Notes: a model not told the origin generated them from the sequence alone. Positions 43,584-55,173 are shown, counted from the stretch's first letter. The stretch is 64,000 bases of DNA from Trypanosoma brucei gambiense DAL972 (GCF_000210295.1 NC_026743.1:310001-374000); one strand, 5' to 3'. Numbers and translations are program-made.

Positions 43584-45996
43584 CCCGTGAAATGCAGAGC
43601 CTGATCGGTGCTTCAGACGACAACCTATCTTTGGGCTTATTTTATCTTTCTTTCTCTTCTTTTTAAAGGGTTGTTCCTGTTTTGTTTGCCTTCCTTATTG
43701 TAAACGAAGTGATAGATAGGTACTCCTAAGCTCACTTTGTTATTCTTTCCTTATAGAATATGTTTTTTTTTTTGTGTGTGTGGTTTCACTGTTGTTTATG
43801 TTTCTAGCGTTACTTATCGTTCCCCCTTCCCTTTGAAGTTGTCAGTGGCAGTGCTTTGGCTCAACTGATAGCGTCTTTTTTTTTTTTAAAGGCTACTGCT
43901 GTCAGATCTCCTTTCAGCAGTTATTCCTCCCTTTATTCCTTGTTGTCCTTTTTTGTAAATGTATATCTCGCCTACTGTCTTGATCGTCACGAACTATACG
44001 CCTTACTGATTTCCTCCTTCAGTGCCTATTTATTTGTTTGAAAAATCCCTTGCGTCACAGTGGACGTCACCGCAACATGACGAAATAGTGAGACACAAAA
44101 AAAAAAATAGAGAGAAAAAGCAAAGAGTTAAAGGGAGGAAATATGCATGTGTATTGTTTTGCTTGTTTTTGCACTATCTTAACAGGTAAAGTTAGCATTA
44201 CTACGACGCATCCGTACAGCATGCGCGTTACATCACATGTCCATCCAATTTACTTCGCTACTTTTGCCTTGTCGCAGCTGCTGATGAAATTTTCCTGTCC
44301 TCTGAAAGCATATGTATGGTTTGTAAAGAAGATGTAGAAAGAAAGGAAAAGAAAAAAGGAAGGTGAGATATTAGTAAACAAATACGCACAAATACAAACA
44401 TATATGCGCATATAAATAAATAAATACATATATACAGGAGGGAAAGTAGTTATCTCGCATTGATTGATTGATTGATTGATCGACTTATTTATTTTGTTTG
44501 CTTGATTAGGTCTGACGCACGTACTCTCTTTCTCTCTCTCTCTGATGCACGCTCTGGGGTGAGGGGGAAACAAAAACAATAATATAAAAGAGGCATGCAG
44601 CGAAACGACGCTTTCAGTCAGACATTCATTCACTTAAAAAAAGAAAAGGAGGAAAGGGATAAATGGATGGATGGATGGATGGGAAGGAGAAGGAGAAGGA
44701 GAAGGAGAAGGGGAAAAAGCAAAGTAAAGTAAAGGAGATAAAGGGGAAAAGAAAAAAAAGAATTGAATGAATTGAAGTGACGGAAATGAACTAAAGGTGT
44801 GAAGAAATTTTTATTTTTTATTTTAAAAAAGATGAGTAGAAGGGGAAAACAGAGGAATAAATTTTTTTTTTAAAAAACAAGGAAGGGGATTAATTAATTA
44901 CTTTTTTTTTTTCTTTCATACCTTTTTCACCTTCATCTTCACCCTTCTTTTTTTTTTTTTCCTTTTCCCCACCACCACCACCACCACTCCCTTCATAATT
45001 TATTCTTCACCAACAGCACTCACAATTTGCGCAACGAAACACATCTCGTTGGGAGGAACAATACACAAGTACAAGCACACACAAATACAAGGAAATATGA
45101 ATACCGGTAATAATCATAAAATTAGAATGAAAGTGAAAATTTTTAAAAAAAACACCAGAATGAAACCCGTAATTATCACAAGCGATGATGACCGCTTTTT
45201 TTTTTTTCCTTCTCCTATTTCTTTATTTACTTTTTGTTTGATCATAAGGCAAGGGCTAAACAACTTATTCCCACCAATGTTATTCGCATCATCGCCTCAC
45301 CGTCCTTCTGTTTTAGCATTTATTTACTGTCATTTGCATTTCCATCTCTCTCATTTTATTTTTCCTTTTCTTCCTTCCATCTGCACCCTTCTCGTATTAT
45401 TTTTCTTTTTTGTTTCCTCCCCTCCCCTCCCTTTAATACATAAAATTGCTGCATACCTTCTTTTCTCAAAAAAAAAAAAAAACAACAATTGTCGCTGCTG
45501 TTATTCATATCCTCACTTATTAATATTACTGTTGCCGTTACTGATACCACCCATCCTCTCCTCGTTTTACTCTTTCTTTCTTTTTCAAGCTTCTGTAGTT
45601 ACTCGTTTTGGTATTCACTATTTTCAGAAAAAGGAAACAAAAAAAAAAAAAACTAACCATCACATCACATCACATCACATTCCCCACCTTCTCGCATAAA
45701 TAATTAATAAAAATGGAAAGAAGAATGGAAAAGAAAAAAATTGAGACAAACAGATACGGTGAAGGGGAGTGGTTGACCGCACAAACATAAACGCACACAC
45801 AAACACACACGTAACAACACACAAAAATTACATATGAAAGGGCGAATGAGGGTCTTAATTTTATTTTAAAAAAAAATTAATATTAAAAAACGCTGAAAGG
45901 TGAAAAATACCAGCAACAACAAGGCAAACTAAATAAAAAAGAAGCGTAAAGAAAAAAAAATTGAAGTGAAGTGAAAACAATTCAAACCTGTGTTAC
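43584..45996. other. 2.4 kb non-coding stretch between NOT1 and MetRS
   Basis: Presumably the MetRS 5' UTR and a long NOT1 3' UTR. A minus-strand T/C tract at about 44095-44127 is the best splice candidate for MetRS, which would give a 5' UTR of over 450 bases. There are tetra- and hexanucleotide repeats at 44459-44710, and T-rich and A-rich blocks alternate. No gene is seen on either strand. Confidence 0.6.
44459..44710. repeat. Cluster of simple repeats: TGAT, CT, GATG and GGAGAA
   Basis: Four distinct short tandem repeats lie within 250 bases: TGAT x5 (44459-44479), CT-rich (44526-44541), GATG x5 (about 44663-44682) and GGAGAA x4 (about 44686-44710). Confidence 0.85.
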
Positions 45997-48900
45997 CTAC
46001 TTCTTGCCTTGAGTTGCGGAGGTGGAAGCAGATCCGGTCGATTGCTGCACCTGTTGCTGGGCGTTTCGGGACTCCACTGAGCGTCGCAGTTTTGTGAACA
46101 TACTCTCTAAGAAAGATGTACTGCATATAAAACTCTTCTCCCAGAAACCATACTCTGGGGCCCTCATGAGCTCCATGAATGTACTGAGTACTCCCCACGG
46201 ATGCGGTTGAATGATGAGTGTTTTTTCCACCGCTACACGGGTGATTTGCTCTTGGATGCACTGCTGAACCACGGCGTTGCGAATGGATCGGTGGGGAAGG
46301 AAGAGGTTGGATATAACCTTCACGAAGAAGTTCGTTTGACAGTTCGGGTAACGCAGATGGTTAGCGCAGGAACAGATAAAGTAATAGCGGTGTTCGTGGT
46401 CCAATGAGCCCGCAAGGTGGCGGTAGAAACGCATAGCGTTGGATTCAGGAAAGTTGGGCTTCACAGCATGATCGTTTACCTGCAAGTACACAATGCAAAC
46501 GTGCAGTACGATGGCATTCATCAGCCGCCAGTTGTGCAACGACTGCAACTTCTCCACAATACTTTGCATGTAAGACTCGGACATTGGTCGGTCATCCTGC
46601 AATTTCTCGGACAAAGTGTTTCCATCGAAGTGGTGCTGTTTGAAACTCTCCTCAATACACTTTACTTGATTGTCGGTGGCAGGGTGCTTCCGCATCTCCG
46701 AGCCATCGTCTGGCACACGCGCAAAGAACTCCGGTAACTTCACACCCGACGGGAAGGAGCACAAAACAGTGTTTAGCAACTGCACACAGTACGGTGGGAT
46801 GGCGTCACACAACTGGTAGTGATATGTAATAAGAAAGCGTGAGTAGTCGTGTGTGAGTACCAACATCAGCTTGAAGAACGCCTTGTAGAACACGAGTACG
46901 TTTTTGGAAATATTTCCTTCACGCGTGAAGCGCTCAATAAACTCGAGCCCCTGAACTAACAGCGCAACATAGGAGGGCCACGGCACAGGCGAACGTAGAC
47001 AGCGGTTGAGGAATATACGGTGACTCACAAGCTCCAGCCATCCAAAAGTGAACGCAGGATATTTGAGTGGCGGGAGGTTATGAAGAGTATCAGCAAAAGC
47101 ACTTGTGATTTGCTCCATCGTCTCACGCTTTGGCGAATCCGCACGCACGAGCGTGGTAAAGAGATTACTGAAGAAGCGCACGTAGGGTTGTTGTTGGAAC
47201 ATCGGTGCGTAGGCGGTGCCAGCGGGAAGCTCAGACTTTGCATTTCCAAGGTGGTTGGGGTTCTGAGCCTGTTGTAAACGTACAACGACCGCCTGATGAT
47301 TATCTATGAGCGCCCATTGGAACGCATCCAGAACCCGCCTGAGTAACGTAAGAAGTGTCCGCGACTCGTTCTTCAACGAGCAGTAATATAACAACACTGT
47401 CACTAGGTCAGACAAGGCATCCACATGTGTGAAAAGCCCGTCATCGTACTGGTAACGATGGGGTGGAGCGTTGCCTGGCTTCCATTCAGCGGTCAAAGCA
47501 CGGCCGAGTACCGCCGGGTTGGAGCGCTCCAACTCCAACGACTTGGTGGCGTAGTGTTCAACACAGAAGCGTAGTGACGTAGTGAGGAACGTCCTAAGTT
47601 GCGGGCCGTCAAGCTGCTTGTTGTCTCGTAACTTCATCATGTACTCATACTGTGGTGGTGGTTTGTTACCCGGTAACGCCGCTGATGTTGTAGACGTAGA
47701 AGCAGCGGTGGCAGAAGCGGGGGACGATGTAGTCGGTGCTGTGGCGCCCTCCTGTGACGGAGCATTGGTCGCGGCACCACTGGCCTGGTTAGACTCGCTG
47801 GACGAGCTGTGCATTCTCCGTGCGTTAACAATCAACCACTCTTCAAACAATCCTCGAATTTTCTCTGCATCTTCTTGATTTTGGGGTGCAAGCGTAGGCA
47901 CAACAAGCCGCCGTACATGCTGCTCTACCAAATTGGAGAGTGCAGGGGAGGCTCGCATGGCGTTGGTTGGTGCTGCGGCTCCCGGCGCCATCTGAGCCCC
48001 ACCCATTGCTCCCGAATCCTGTCCACTCGCAGGCAGTTGCTGGGACTGTGGCTGGTGCCGCTGCTGCTTGGGCTGATTCTGCTGCTGGCGGGGCGTTTGG
48101 TTGTCCTGTTTACTGGCAATGCTCTCTAGCTGGGACACTGTGTCCCTCAATTCCTTTGCACTAAGGAGCTTCTCATTCACGATTACCCTGGATAATGTTG
48201 CGCCAGCGAAGTCTACTACACCTTGCCGCCCCATCCCCTCAGCCAACAGTGCCTTAGAGAGCGCCGCGTCGAATCTGGAGACGTTGAGCACCTTAATACG
48301 CAAGAGATTAACCGCAAGGTCCGTGTAGCTCCAGCGCTGTTCCGCCTGCAAATACAACTGCGTCAATTCTTCGCGAATAATATCTCCCCCGCGCTCATAA
48401 CACGTTTGCAATACAAAGAGGTAGACCTCGTTGAGTAGGTTGCAGACATTTCTGTGACGAGCAGTAGTGAGGTCATTGCTTGCGGCTGTCCCACTATCGG
48501 CACGCTTCATCGCACCTGCAAGCACAAACAACTTGCGAAGCATTGGGCCGACGCAGTAGATGGCTGTTTCGGCATTGATGATGTTTGAAATACCGATTAC
48601 CCGAGTGCGGATAACATCGTGGCTTTCGCCAAAGTGTCCGTTCGCAAACTCGGGGCTTGTCAGCGATAGCACCTTAGCGTCGCCCGTAGAGTAGTGTTGG
48701 ACTGTGGCGTCCTCCAACGTACGCACATACGCAGTAAGCAGCCCAACAACGGGCACACTGTTGTTGAATTCCTCATAGACTGCCCGCTGCAGCGGTGGCA
48801 AATTGTGAGGCGGTCGCAACACCTCACCCATATGCATCAACAGATCCCGCACATCGTGATACTCCTTTGGGGCTCGTGGGGGTTCATGGGCGGTAATTTG

Positions 48901-51900
48901 ATCAATCTTTTCCTTGATAATCTTGTCTAACTTCTCATGCAGGCGCTTCGCTCCTTCCTCTGCCGCCTGCCATTCAAGCGCACGTACGCACAAATCCATG
49001 TTATTTTCACGGATTAGCCCTTTCAGCCGCTCACGGCGCTCCGTGTAGCTGGGCACGTTAACATCAATCAAACGGCTGATGAGATCACCAACCTGCACGT
49101 TAAATGGCTCTGGAAGTGCGTCACGGATGGCCACTGTGCACAAGTTGGAAGCCAGAGAACGAGCCATCGCATCCGCTGCCCGGAGTTGCGCCTTAATGTC
49201 GCGGTCGAAAAGAAAGTCCTTAGTGGTAATGTGGCAGGCTGTTACAGCGGCAATTGTGCCGGAACGCTGCACCGTCGGCTTGAGTTCCTGCGTAACCCTT
49301 TCAAGCGTTTTGGCCAGGTATCCCTTGTACACAGCAAGCCGTTCGCCAAAAAGGCTCGCCTCTTCCTCACTTACCCGCACCGTTTCAGGTGTGATAACGA
49401 TGGGAGGCCTACGCGGGCCCACAGCCTCAAAAGCAAGTGCTCCACCCGACGGAACCATAGAATCCTTTGGCTTAAAGGGCTCCGCGTTGGCCTGAAGAGG
49501 GCGGTTGGCACGGGCAACCTGGGTTTGCAATTGCGGCTGCGCTGCCTGTTGTGGTTGTTGAACTTGCTTATGCGGTTGTTGAACGACATCCTGGAGTTCC
49601 ATCTTATCCACACGGAAGTCGGCACTCTGGTGAATGTTTATTTCTCTATACACATCAGATATGCACAACTGTGTGCTGGAGTGGATGGGATGCATGTTGT
49701 AGTACTGCTCGATTTCCTCCAGTTTCACATTCATGTGTTTGCAAAGAAGATCCACCTCAAACCTGAGTGTCACCCGCAGGTTTCTGAGGTTATACATTTC
49801 CCACAGGAGACATAATTGCCGCATCGTCCACGGATTGGGTGGGCAGAAGAAGCGTGAGTCCATGCAATGATGCAACACTCTTGCAATACATGAAACTACT
49901 GCCATAAGTTTTCCCTCGCGCAACCCGAGGATAATCAAATCCTTGAAGCATAGTTCCTGAGCCGTAATGGGAATGTTCTTAGCTAGGGTTAGGAGCCCAA
50001 GCCAATAGCCAAGATTCTTGAGCAGTGAGCGCTCCCCAGGATCGGCGCGTATCTTGTCACTGCTAAGCAGCAGCTTGATGGAAGAAACGGTAGCGCTGCG
50101 TATCGCCTTCTCCAACTGCTTCGACTGCAGGTTGTTGAGGAGGTTCAGGTAAGTAGGATGATAATTCGGCTCCAACGCTGCACGTTTCACCACGAAATAC
50201 TCAGCAAAGAACTCGTAGTACTCCGGACGTAGCTGTTTCGCTAACTCACGGGCATTATTTTCAACGTTGTGCAAATCCGTGTTACCAATTATGAAGTTGA
50301 TCTGCTCCTGGATAACACGCGGCGGTGCTGTAATACTCTTCTTCGACAGCAGCGTCCCTATGTCGTGCTGATGCAACGTTGCTGCAGCCACGCGATCCTT
50401 CTGCTGCTCCGCTGCCAACATATTGTCGCGACGTTCCGTGCTGAGAGCCAGGACCGCCGGGTCAGAGAGCAACGATTCCACTTCCTTCTGTTGTTGTGTC
50501 GTCTTCTCTTGATTCTGTGCACGGCTCTGCGACTGGCGAGCCGCCTCCTCTGCCTTGATACCCCTGTTAATGGCGGCCATGATACCGGGTATTCTTATGT
50601 CGAGGTCCTTCACATGACGCAGAGCACGCCCGTACTGCGGCCACTCTGCCAGCCTAGGTTTGATTTGTTCCAACGCTATGATTCCATACTCCTCCACCAG
50701 GTGGTCAGTAGGCTTTACAATAACCGGTAACAGGAGGGTCCATGCGCGTTGTTGTTGGTTCGGCGGAAGCAACTCCCGTGCTATCATCTGACCGTAAAGT
50801 GTGGCGAACAGTTGTAGTTCCTTGTGGGGATAGCAACCAATAGCGTTGCACTCTTCAAACATGATGCTCACGATGCACGCACAGAGCTGCTTATCACGAC
50901 TCTTGCTACTTTTCAAAAGCTGCTCAATGAAAGCGAGTGATGCTGAGATGGTCGGGTCACCCGCCTTGTACATACGCCTGTAAAACTCCGTTGCATCGTT
51001 CTCCACGTCAGTGGGGAAAAGAGAATCAGTTGATGCCAAGAGTATGCGCGCTTGTTCGGCAACGTCACGGAGCAGATCCTTCAGTGAAGAAGCAAGGAAA
51101 GTGTTGAGTGCGGCAGTAGCCTTTGGGACGTACTTCTGTTTATCCAGCAGCTGCTCCGCTACCTCAACAATAGACGTGGCCACTGCAAAGCGGTTTTCTG
51201 CGGCGTGAGCCCGAAAGTGCAACTTTCCCTCAAGTGCCTTACTAATCCAAGAGTCACCAGCACCACCACTCACACCGCAGTTGGCTCCGCCGCCGCCTCC
51301 CTCATTGGACTCATCCATGCACATTGCAATAGCAGTAACCAACCGTGGGTTGCCACCAACCGCAAGGAACGCCCTAACAGCGTTCTTTGACTTAAGCACT
51401 GCCTCCATTACGTCAATTGTACGACTCGGGACCACAATAGTTAGCTCAGACAGTAGAGAAATGACGGTGTTCAACTTTCCGCGCCTTTCTGCCTCGGGGA
51501 TGATGGTAGTTGCAACGCGTTCAAGCGGAAGCCGAGAGTCCCTCAAAATCAGTTTCGCGGTGCTGAAGTTTTTCATCGTACCTGGGAACGAGCCAAAGAG
51601 CAAGGAATACAGCATGAGAAGTGGATAGCGCAGCGCCGCCGGCCGCAACGTCTCGGCATCAAAGGCACCGTCGCGGCTTGCAACGTGTACAGCTGCTTCG
51701 AGGAAAGGGAAATAGCGCCACAACTCTACTTCTCCCGCGCGGCTTTCAGGAACTGTCGACGGTGACGCACTGGCACCGGAAGTCGTGGGACTTGAAGCCG
51801 CATCCGCAGCGTCCATTTCTACCAGCTCGATTGGTGCCATTTGGTCGCACGACAGCCCCTGCATCGAAACTTTCTCTGGGTGCTTAAGTATATATTCTAA

Positions 51901-52968
51901 CACGGTGCGCTGCCGGCCGACGTTGCTCCATCTCCCGAGGAATATGGTAATCGGGGGATACACACCGGGTGTGCCGGTACCCTTGAACTTACAATACGCA
52001 TCAAACACGATAGACACATGCTTCCGCACGAATGGTTCCTCGTTACTCTTATCAAGCATACGAAGGACGGTATCCCAATCCACCGGCTCCTGCACTCTCT
52101 CCTGAAGTAACTCCAAAAGTGGAAACGGTGAAATGGCGGCGTTTTGCTGTACCTTTGTTGGTTCACGCCCGGCTGAAGCCATGAGAGCGTTATACGTGTT
52201 CGTGTCCGTTGGCGCACTCCCTTGCGAGGCGAAGAAACCAACCACATCCGCCACATCGACTTGGGTGACGGGACGGGGGAACAAGCTGAGCAACTCACGA
52301 CAGTCTGCCGGCGTCGCCACACAAGCCGTGCCTAATTCATCAATGATCCTTGACAGACTGACATGCATATCGACAACACCATCATGTGGCAATACTGTAA
52401 CCCTGTCATTTGCACCACCTGCGGCTGCGGCAGAGAGTTGAGTCTCCAAAGCTTGCACATCACCCAGTTGTCGTGCGAGGACACTGTAGGACCAAAGACT
52501 TGCGACATCCTCCTTCACTGTGTATTGCGCCACACTGATGCCATTGAGGAACTCCGCAGCCGCCTCCTTTCCCTTTTTGCTGCCTGCCAGAAGACCCATC
52601 GCAAACTGCAGCTGCTGTGGGGGCGTGAGCTTCAAGTCCCGCGTCATGAGGGTCACCAGAGACTCCTTCGTTACAGCCACCGGCGACTCATCAACGGCCG
52701 CCGACACAAGCGTAAGCGCGTTACTCTTTTCAAGGGCCGTCGACACAAGTTTAGAGACAAGGAGATTTTTTTCCTCTGTCTGCGGGGGCGTCCATATAGA
52801 AGAGACAGCTGCAGACACAACAAACCTATACAACTCTACAGACTGCCCGGCTATCTTTTCTAGAGCCTGCAGCGTTGTCTGGAGGGAACTCTTCGTCGCA
52901 GACGCTATGAGGTACCGCGCCGCAGCACCACGGGAGCTCCCGATGTCAGTAATATGCTCATACAACAT
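45997..52968 (-). CDS. NOT1: NOT1, scaffold of the CCR4-NOT deadenylase complex
   Basis: A 2323-residue protein. In eukaryotes NOT1 holds CAF1, CAF40, NOT2/NOT5 and regulatory factors together and so controls mRNA poly(A) shortening; in T. brucei, where genes are regulated almost only after transcription, this complex starts most mRNA decay. N-terminal helical repeats cover about residues 1-800. The MIF4G domain that binds CAF1 lies at about 885-1100 (YYEFFAEYFVVKRAALEPNY; VTLRFEVDLLCKHMNV). A Gln-rich linker follows. The CAF40-binding (DUF3819) helical bundle is at about 1190-1330, with a second Gln/Pro-rich linker near 1620. The C-terminal NOT1 superfamily domain is at about 1970-2290 (FTFGWLELVSHRIFLNRCLR). 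Size and domain order match fungal and animal NOT1. The start is supported by a 505-base upstream region without any ATG. Confidence 0.95.
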   Translation of the reverse strand: MLYEHITDIGSSRGAAARYLIASATKSSLQTTLQALEKIAGQSVELYRFVVSAAVSSIWTPPQTEEKNLLVSKLVSTALEKSNALTLVSAAVDESPVAVTKESLVTLMTRDLKLTPPQQLQFAMGLLAGSKKGKEAAAEFLNGISVAQYTVKEDVASLWSYSVLARQLGDVQALETQLSAAAAGGANDRVTVLPHDGVVDMHVSLSRIIDELGTACVATPADCRELLSLFPRPVTQVDVADVVGFFASQGSAPTDTNTYNALMASAGREPTKVQQNAAISPFPLLELLQERVQEPVDWDTVLRMLDKSNEEPFVRKHVSIVFDAYCKFKGTGTPGVYPPITIFLGRWSNVGRQRTVLEYILKHPEKVSMQGLSCDQMAPIELVEMDAADAASSPTTSGASASPSTVPESRAGEVELWRYFPFLEAAVHVASRDGAFDAETLRPAALRYPLLMLYSLLFGSFPGTMKNFSTAKLILRDSRLPLERVATTIIPEAERRGKLNTVISLLSELTIVVPSRTIDVMEAVLKSKNAVRAFLAVGGNPRLVTAIAMCMDESNEGGGGGANCGVSGGAGDSWISKALEGKLHFRAHAAENRFAVATSIVEVAEQLLDKQKYVPKATAALNTFLASSLKDLLRDVAEQARILLASTDSLFPTDVENDATEFYRRMYKAGDPTISASLAFIEQLLKSSKSRDKQLCACIVSIMFEECNAIGCYPHKELQLFATLYGQMIARELLPPNQQQRAWTLLLPVIVKPTDHLVEEYGIIALEQIKPRLAEWPQYGRALRHVKDLDIRIPGIMAAINRGIKAEEAARQSQSRAQNQEKTTQQQKEVESLLSDPAVLALSTERRDNMLAAEQQKDRVAAATLHQHDIGTLLSKKSITAPPRVIQEQINFIIGNTDLHNVENNARELAKQLRPEYYEFFAEYFVVKRAALEPNYHPTYLNLLNNLQSKQLEKAIRSATVSSIKLLLSSDKIRADPGERSLLKNLGYWLGLLTLAKNIPITAQELCFKDLIILGLREGKLMAVVSCIARVLHHCMDSRFFCPPNPWTMRQLCLLWEMYNLRNLRVTLRFEVDLLCKHMNVKLEEIEQYYNMHPIHSSTQLCISDVYREINIHQSADFRVDKMELQDVVQQPHKQVQQPQQAAQPQLQTQVARANRPLQANAEPFKPKDSMVPSGGALAFEAVGPRRPPIVITPETVRVSEEEASLFGERLAVYKGYLAKTLERVTQELKPTVQRSGTIAAVTACHITTKDFLFDRDIKAQLRAADAMARSLASNLCTVAIRDALPEPFNVQVGDLISRLIDVNVPSYTERRERLKGLIRENNMDLCVRALEWQAAEEGAKRLHEKLDKIIKEKIDQITAHEPPRAPKEYHDVRDLLMHMGEVLRPPHNLPPLQRAVYEEFNNSVPVVGLLTAYVRTLEDATVQHYSTGDAKVLSLTSPEFANGHFGESHDVIRTRVIGISNIINAETAIYCVGPMLRKLFVLAGAMKRADSGTAASNDLTTARHRNVCNLLNEVYLFVLQTCYERGGDIIREELTQLYLQAEQRWSYTDLAVNLLRIKVLNVSRFDAALSKALLAEGMGRQGVVDFAGATLSRVIVNEKLLSAKELRDTVSQLESIASKQDNQTPRQQQNQPKQQRHQPQSQQLPASGQDSGAMGGAQMAPGAAAPTNAMRASPALSNLVEQHVRRLVVPTLAPQNQEDAEKIRGLFEEWLIVNARRMHSSSSESNQASGAATNAPSQEGATAPTTSSPASATAASTSTTSAALPGNKPPPQYEYMMKLRDNKQLDGPQLRTFLTTSLRFCVEHYATKSLELERSNPAVLGRALTAEWKPGNAPPHRYQYDDGLFTHVDALSDLVTVLLYYCSLKNESRTLLTLLRRVLDAFQWALIDNHQAVVVRLQQAQNPNHLGNAKSELPAGTAYAPMFQQQPYVRFFSNLFTTLVRADSPKRETMEQITSAFADTLHNLPPLKYPAFTFGWLELVSHRIFLNRCLRSPVPWPSYVALLVQGLEFIERFTREGNISKNVLVFYKAFFKLMLVLTHDYSRFLITYHYQLCDAIPPYCVQLLNTVLCSFPSGVKLPEFFARVPDDGSEMRKHPATDNQVKCIEESFKQHHFDGNTLSEKLQDDRPMSESYMQSIVEKLQSLHNWRLMNAIVLHVCIVYLQVNDHAVKPNFPESNAMRFYRHLAGSLDHEHRYYFICSCANHLRYPNCQTNFFVKVISNLFLPHRSIRNAVVQQCIQEQITRVAVEKTLIIQPHPWGVLSTFMELMRAPEYGFWEKSFICSTSFLESMFTKLRRSVESRNAQQQVQQSTGSASTSATQGKK

Positions 52969-54363
52969 GGACTAAGGTAAATGGCTCTTAAAAAATGTGG
53001 GCCTGCAGCTGCAATCAGCACTGGTTGACGCGCCACCCTCCGCGGATGCAGAAATGTTTCCTATACCTTTTCCTCAACTTTCCTCTGTTACTGAAAGGGT
53101 TGGTTCCCTTCCGACCAACAGGTCTTTTTCTTTTTCTTTTTTGCCCCCAAACACAGTCTTCTTTTTCCTCCTTCTCTTCCAGGGACCTTCACAACTGCGC
53201 AACCTTAGCTATGTCCTCCCTTTTGTTTGGCTCCTTATCCTTATTTATTTATTCTTTTTACTCTCTCCCTACTCTTCAGGCCTCTGTCACCCCGTCACTT
53301 AATTCGCTGAGCGCAATCCTTTGGGCCCCGAGAAAATGCGGTGGTAGAAACCTAATAACAACAGGAGGACCTGCGCGCGCAAACAAATGCTAAGACCTTC
53401 ACACCTCGTACCACACGCTCTGGTGCCTCCTTTCCCCTCTCTGATGTAAGTAAATATGGAAATATTTACAAACTACACACAAAGGAAAAGGTAAGGGAAA
53501 GATTGTGCCTCTTTTCCTTTTCTTTTCCTTCCTTCACCCTTACTATATACTTATCTAAATATATAGATATATTAAGATGTATACGAGTGGTTATCCCCTT
53601 TACACGGCCCTGTAGTCGTACGCCTCAATGCTGGTGCTGCCCAGCAAGAACACACGAACAAACCCCGGTAAACTTCCTCTCCCTCCCTTTTTACTTCTTC
53701 TTCAGTTCCTTGTTTCGGTCACAATGTAACAAAATTCCTACCGCGCAAAAGAAGAAATAGTTTTTTAAGAAGCGGAGTCTTCCTTAACCACTTAACTTTT
53801 CCGCCTTCTCCTTTACTGTCGGTTGACTTTATGATTTACCCCCAAAGCCACGCCTCTTTCCCCTCCTCCGCTCTTCTCTGGTTTGCTTTCCTCGTTCCTA
53901 CTCTTTGAGTGGTCGTCAGTTAGGGTTTACATAAAGTGTAAAGGAAGAAAAAAAATAATTTGTGAAGGAGGAAGAAAGGAAAAAAAAAAAGAAACGAGAC
54001 GAGACGAGATGTGGAAACAAAAGAGGCAATGTGGAGAAAAGCGATTAATAGAGAGAGCAACAAATTGTAACCTGAGCAAAAAAGAACAAAGGATTTTCTC
54101 AGAAAAAAGTGCCGGGGATGCAGTCCAACATGGCAGAAGACCGTACAATCAACTCTTCCTCCACGCAAACCGAAGCAAGTACACTGATATTGAAACTTAA
54201 GCAACAGAAGGTAGTAGTAGTAATAATAATAAGATTTCTTCCCTTGTCTTCCCCTAGTTACACACCTGACAGTTACGCAACGGTGATCACACGCCCCTCC
54301 TCCCATCTGCAGAACGAGTCACACCGTCGCCCAACATAATAGGCACCAACCGCGACGGTTCCT
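52969..54363. other. Intergenic stretch between RAB21 and NOT1
   Basis: Bases 52969-53473 are a candidate NOT1 5' UTR. On the minus strand this segment contains no ATG at all. The rest is presumed RAB21 3' UTR, with purine and pyrimidine runs. No gene is seen. Confidence 0.65.
53473..53503 (-). promoter_or_regulatory. Predicted trans-splice acceptor of NOT1
   Basis: Minus-strand tract CTTTCCCTTACCTTTTCCTTT (within 53480-53503) is followed by TGTGTAG, with AG at 53473. The resulting 5' UTR would be 505 bases. Confidence 0.5.
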
Positions 54364-55173
54364 TCAGGAACAACAGCGGTTCCGTCGAGGTGTCGCAGCT
54401 GCTACGTTCGGGTTTGAACTGAGGTTCACAGTGCTCTGTTTGCCACCGCCACCTGACACAAGATTCGCCACCTCATCATCCTCCCCCGGCATATCATCTT
54501 CAATCCGCAGCAACCCTCGCCGCTTGCGACGCTTCGGTGCCCAGGCACTCGATCCTTCCGACTCAAAGAAAACACTGCCACCGGCTCCACTGGCACTATT
54601 GTTATTATTGCTACCGCCACCTCCACTCCCTCCACCCCCTGTGGCTCCCGCTGACGATGCTATAGCTGTTGCTAGCGTCTGAAACGCCTCCGCTACATTC
54701 ATTCCCGTCCGAGCACTCGTTGAGAGGTGCTGAGCTCCGTGATCTTTTGCGAATCTCCGGCCCTTCTCTTCGCTCACCTCTCGCTCCTGCTCGAGATCGG
54801 ATTTGTTCGCGCACACGACGAGTTGTATTTGGTCCCCAACCACTGCGCGCAACTCTCGAATCCACAGACGCACCTTCTCGAGTGTGTCAGCGTCCGTCAC
54901 ATCGTAGACGAGGATTGCGCCGTTGGCATTGCGGTAATAAATAGGACCAAGCGCATGGAACCGCTCCTGCCCCGCGGTGTCCCACACATTGAGATTGACG
55001 GTTTTGTCACTGTTAAGCAATGGAACGTTGACACTGCTGTACATGCTGGCCTGTGTGGTGCTACGCTGCTGGGCATCAAAGGTGTCGTTAACGAAACGGG
55101 AGATGAGAGATGTCTTCCCCACGCGTCCCTCACCAAGTAGGACAACCTTATAACTAGGCACCGACGACCGCAT
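54364..55173 (-). CDS. RAB21: RAB21 small GTPase with an extended C-terminus
   Basis: A 269-residue Rab GTPase. The P-loop is GEGRVGKTS (14-22), switch II starts DTAGQERFHALGPIYYR (65-81), the guanine-specificity motif is NKSD (123-126), and the last motif is TSAR (152-155). RFHALGPIYYRNANGAILVY (71-90) is the hallmark of the Rab21 subfamily, which acts in early endocytic traffic. The protein ends RNRCCS; two cysteines just before the last residue can be geranylgeranylated. Compared with typical Rabs of about 210-225 residues, the tail is about 50 residues longer. It contains a Gly/Ser/Asn low-complexity run (GGGGSGGGGSNNNN, 178-191), a basic cluster (PKRRKRR) and an acidic stretch (EDDMPGEDDE). 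The start ATG directly precedes the GTPase fold. Confidence 0.93.
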   Translation of the reverse strand: MRSSVPSYKVVLLGEGRVGKTSLISRFVNDTFDAQQRSTTQASMYSSVNVPLLNSDKTVNLNVWDTAGQERFHALGPIYYRNANGAILVYDVTDADTLEKVRLWIRELRAVVGDQIQLVVCANKSDLEQEREVSEEKGRRFAKDHGAQHLSTSARTGMNVAEAFQTLATAIASSAGATGGGGSGGGGSNNNNSASGAGGSVFFESEGSSAWAPKRRKRRGLLRIEDDMPGEDDEVANLVSGGGGKQSTVNLSSNPNVAAATPRRNRCCS

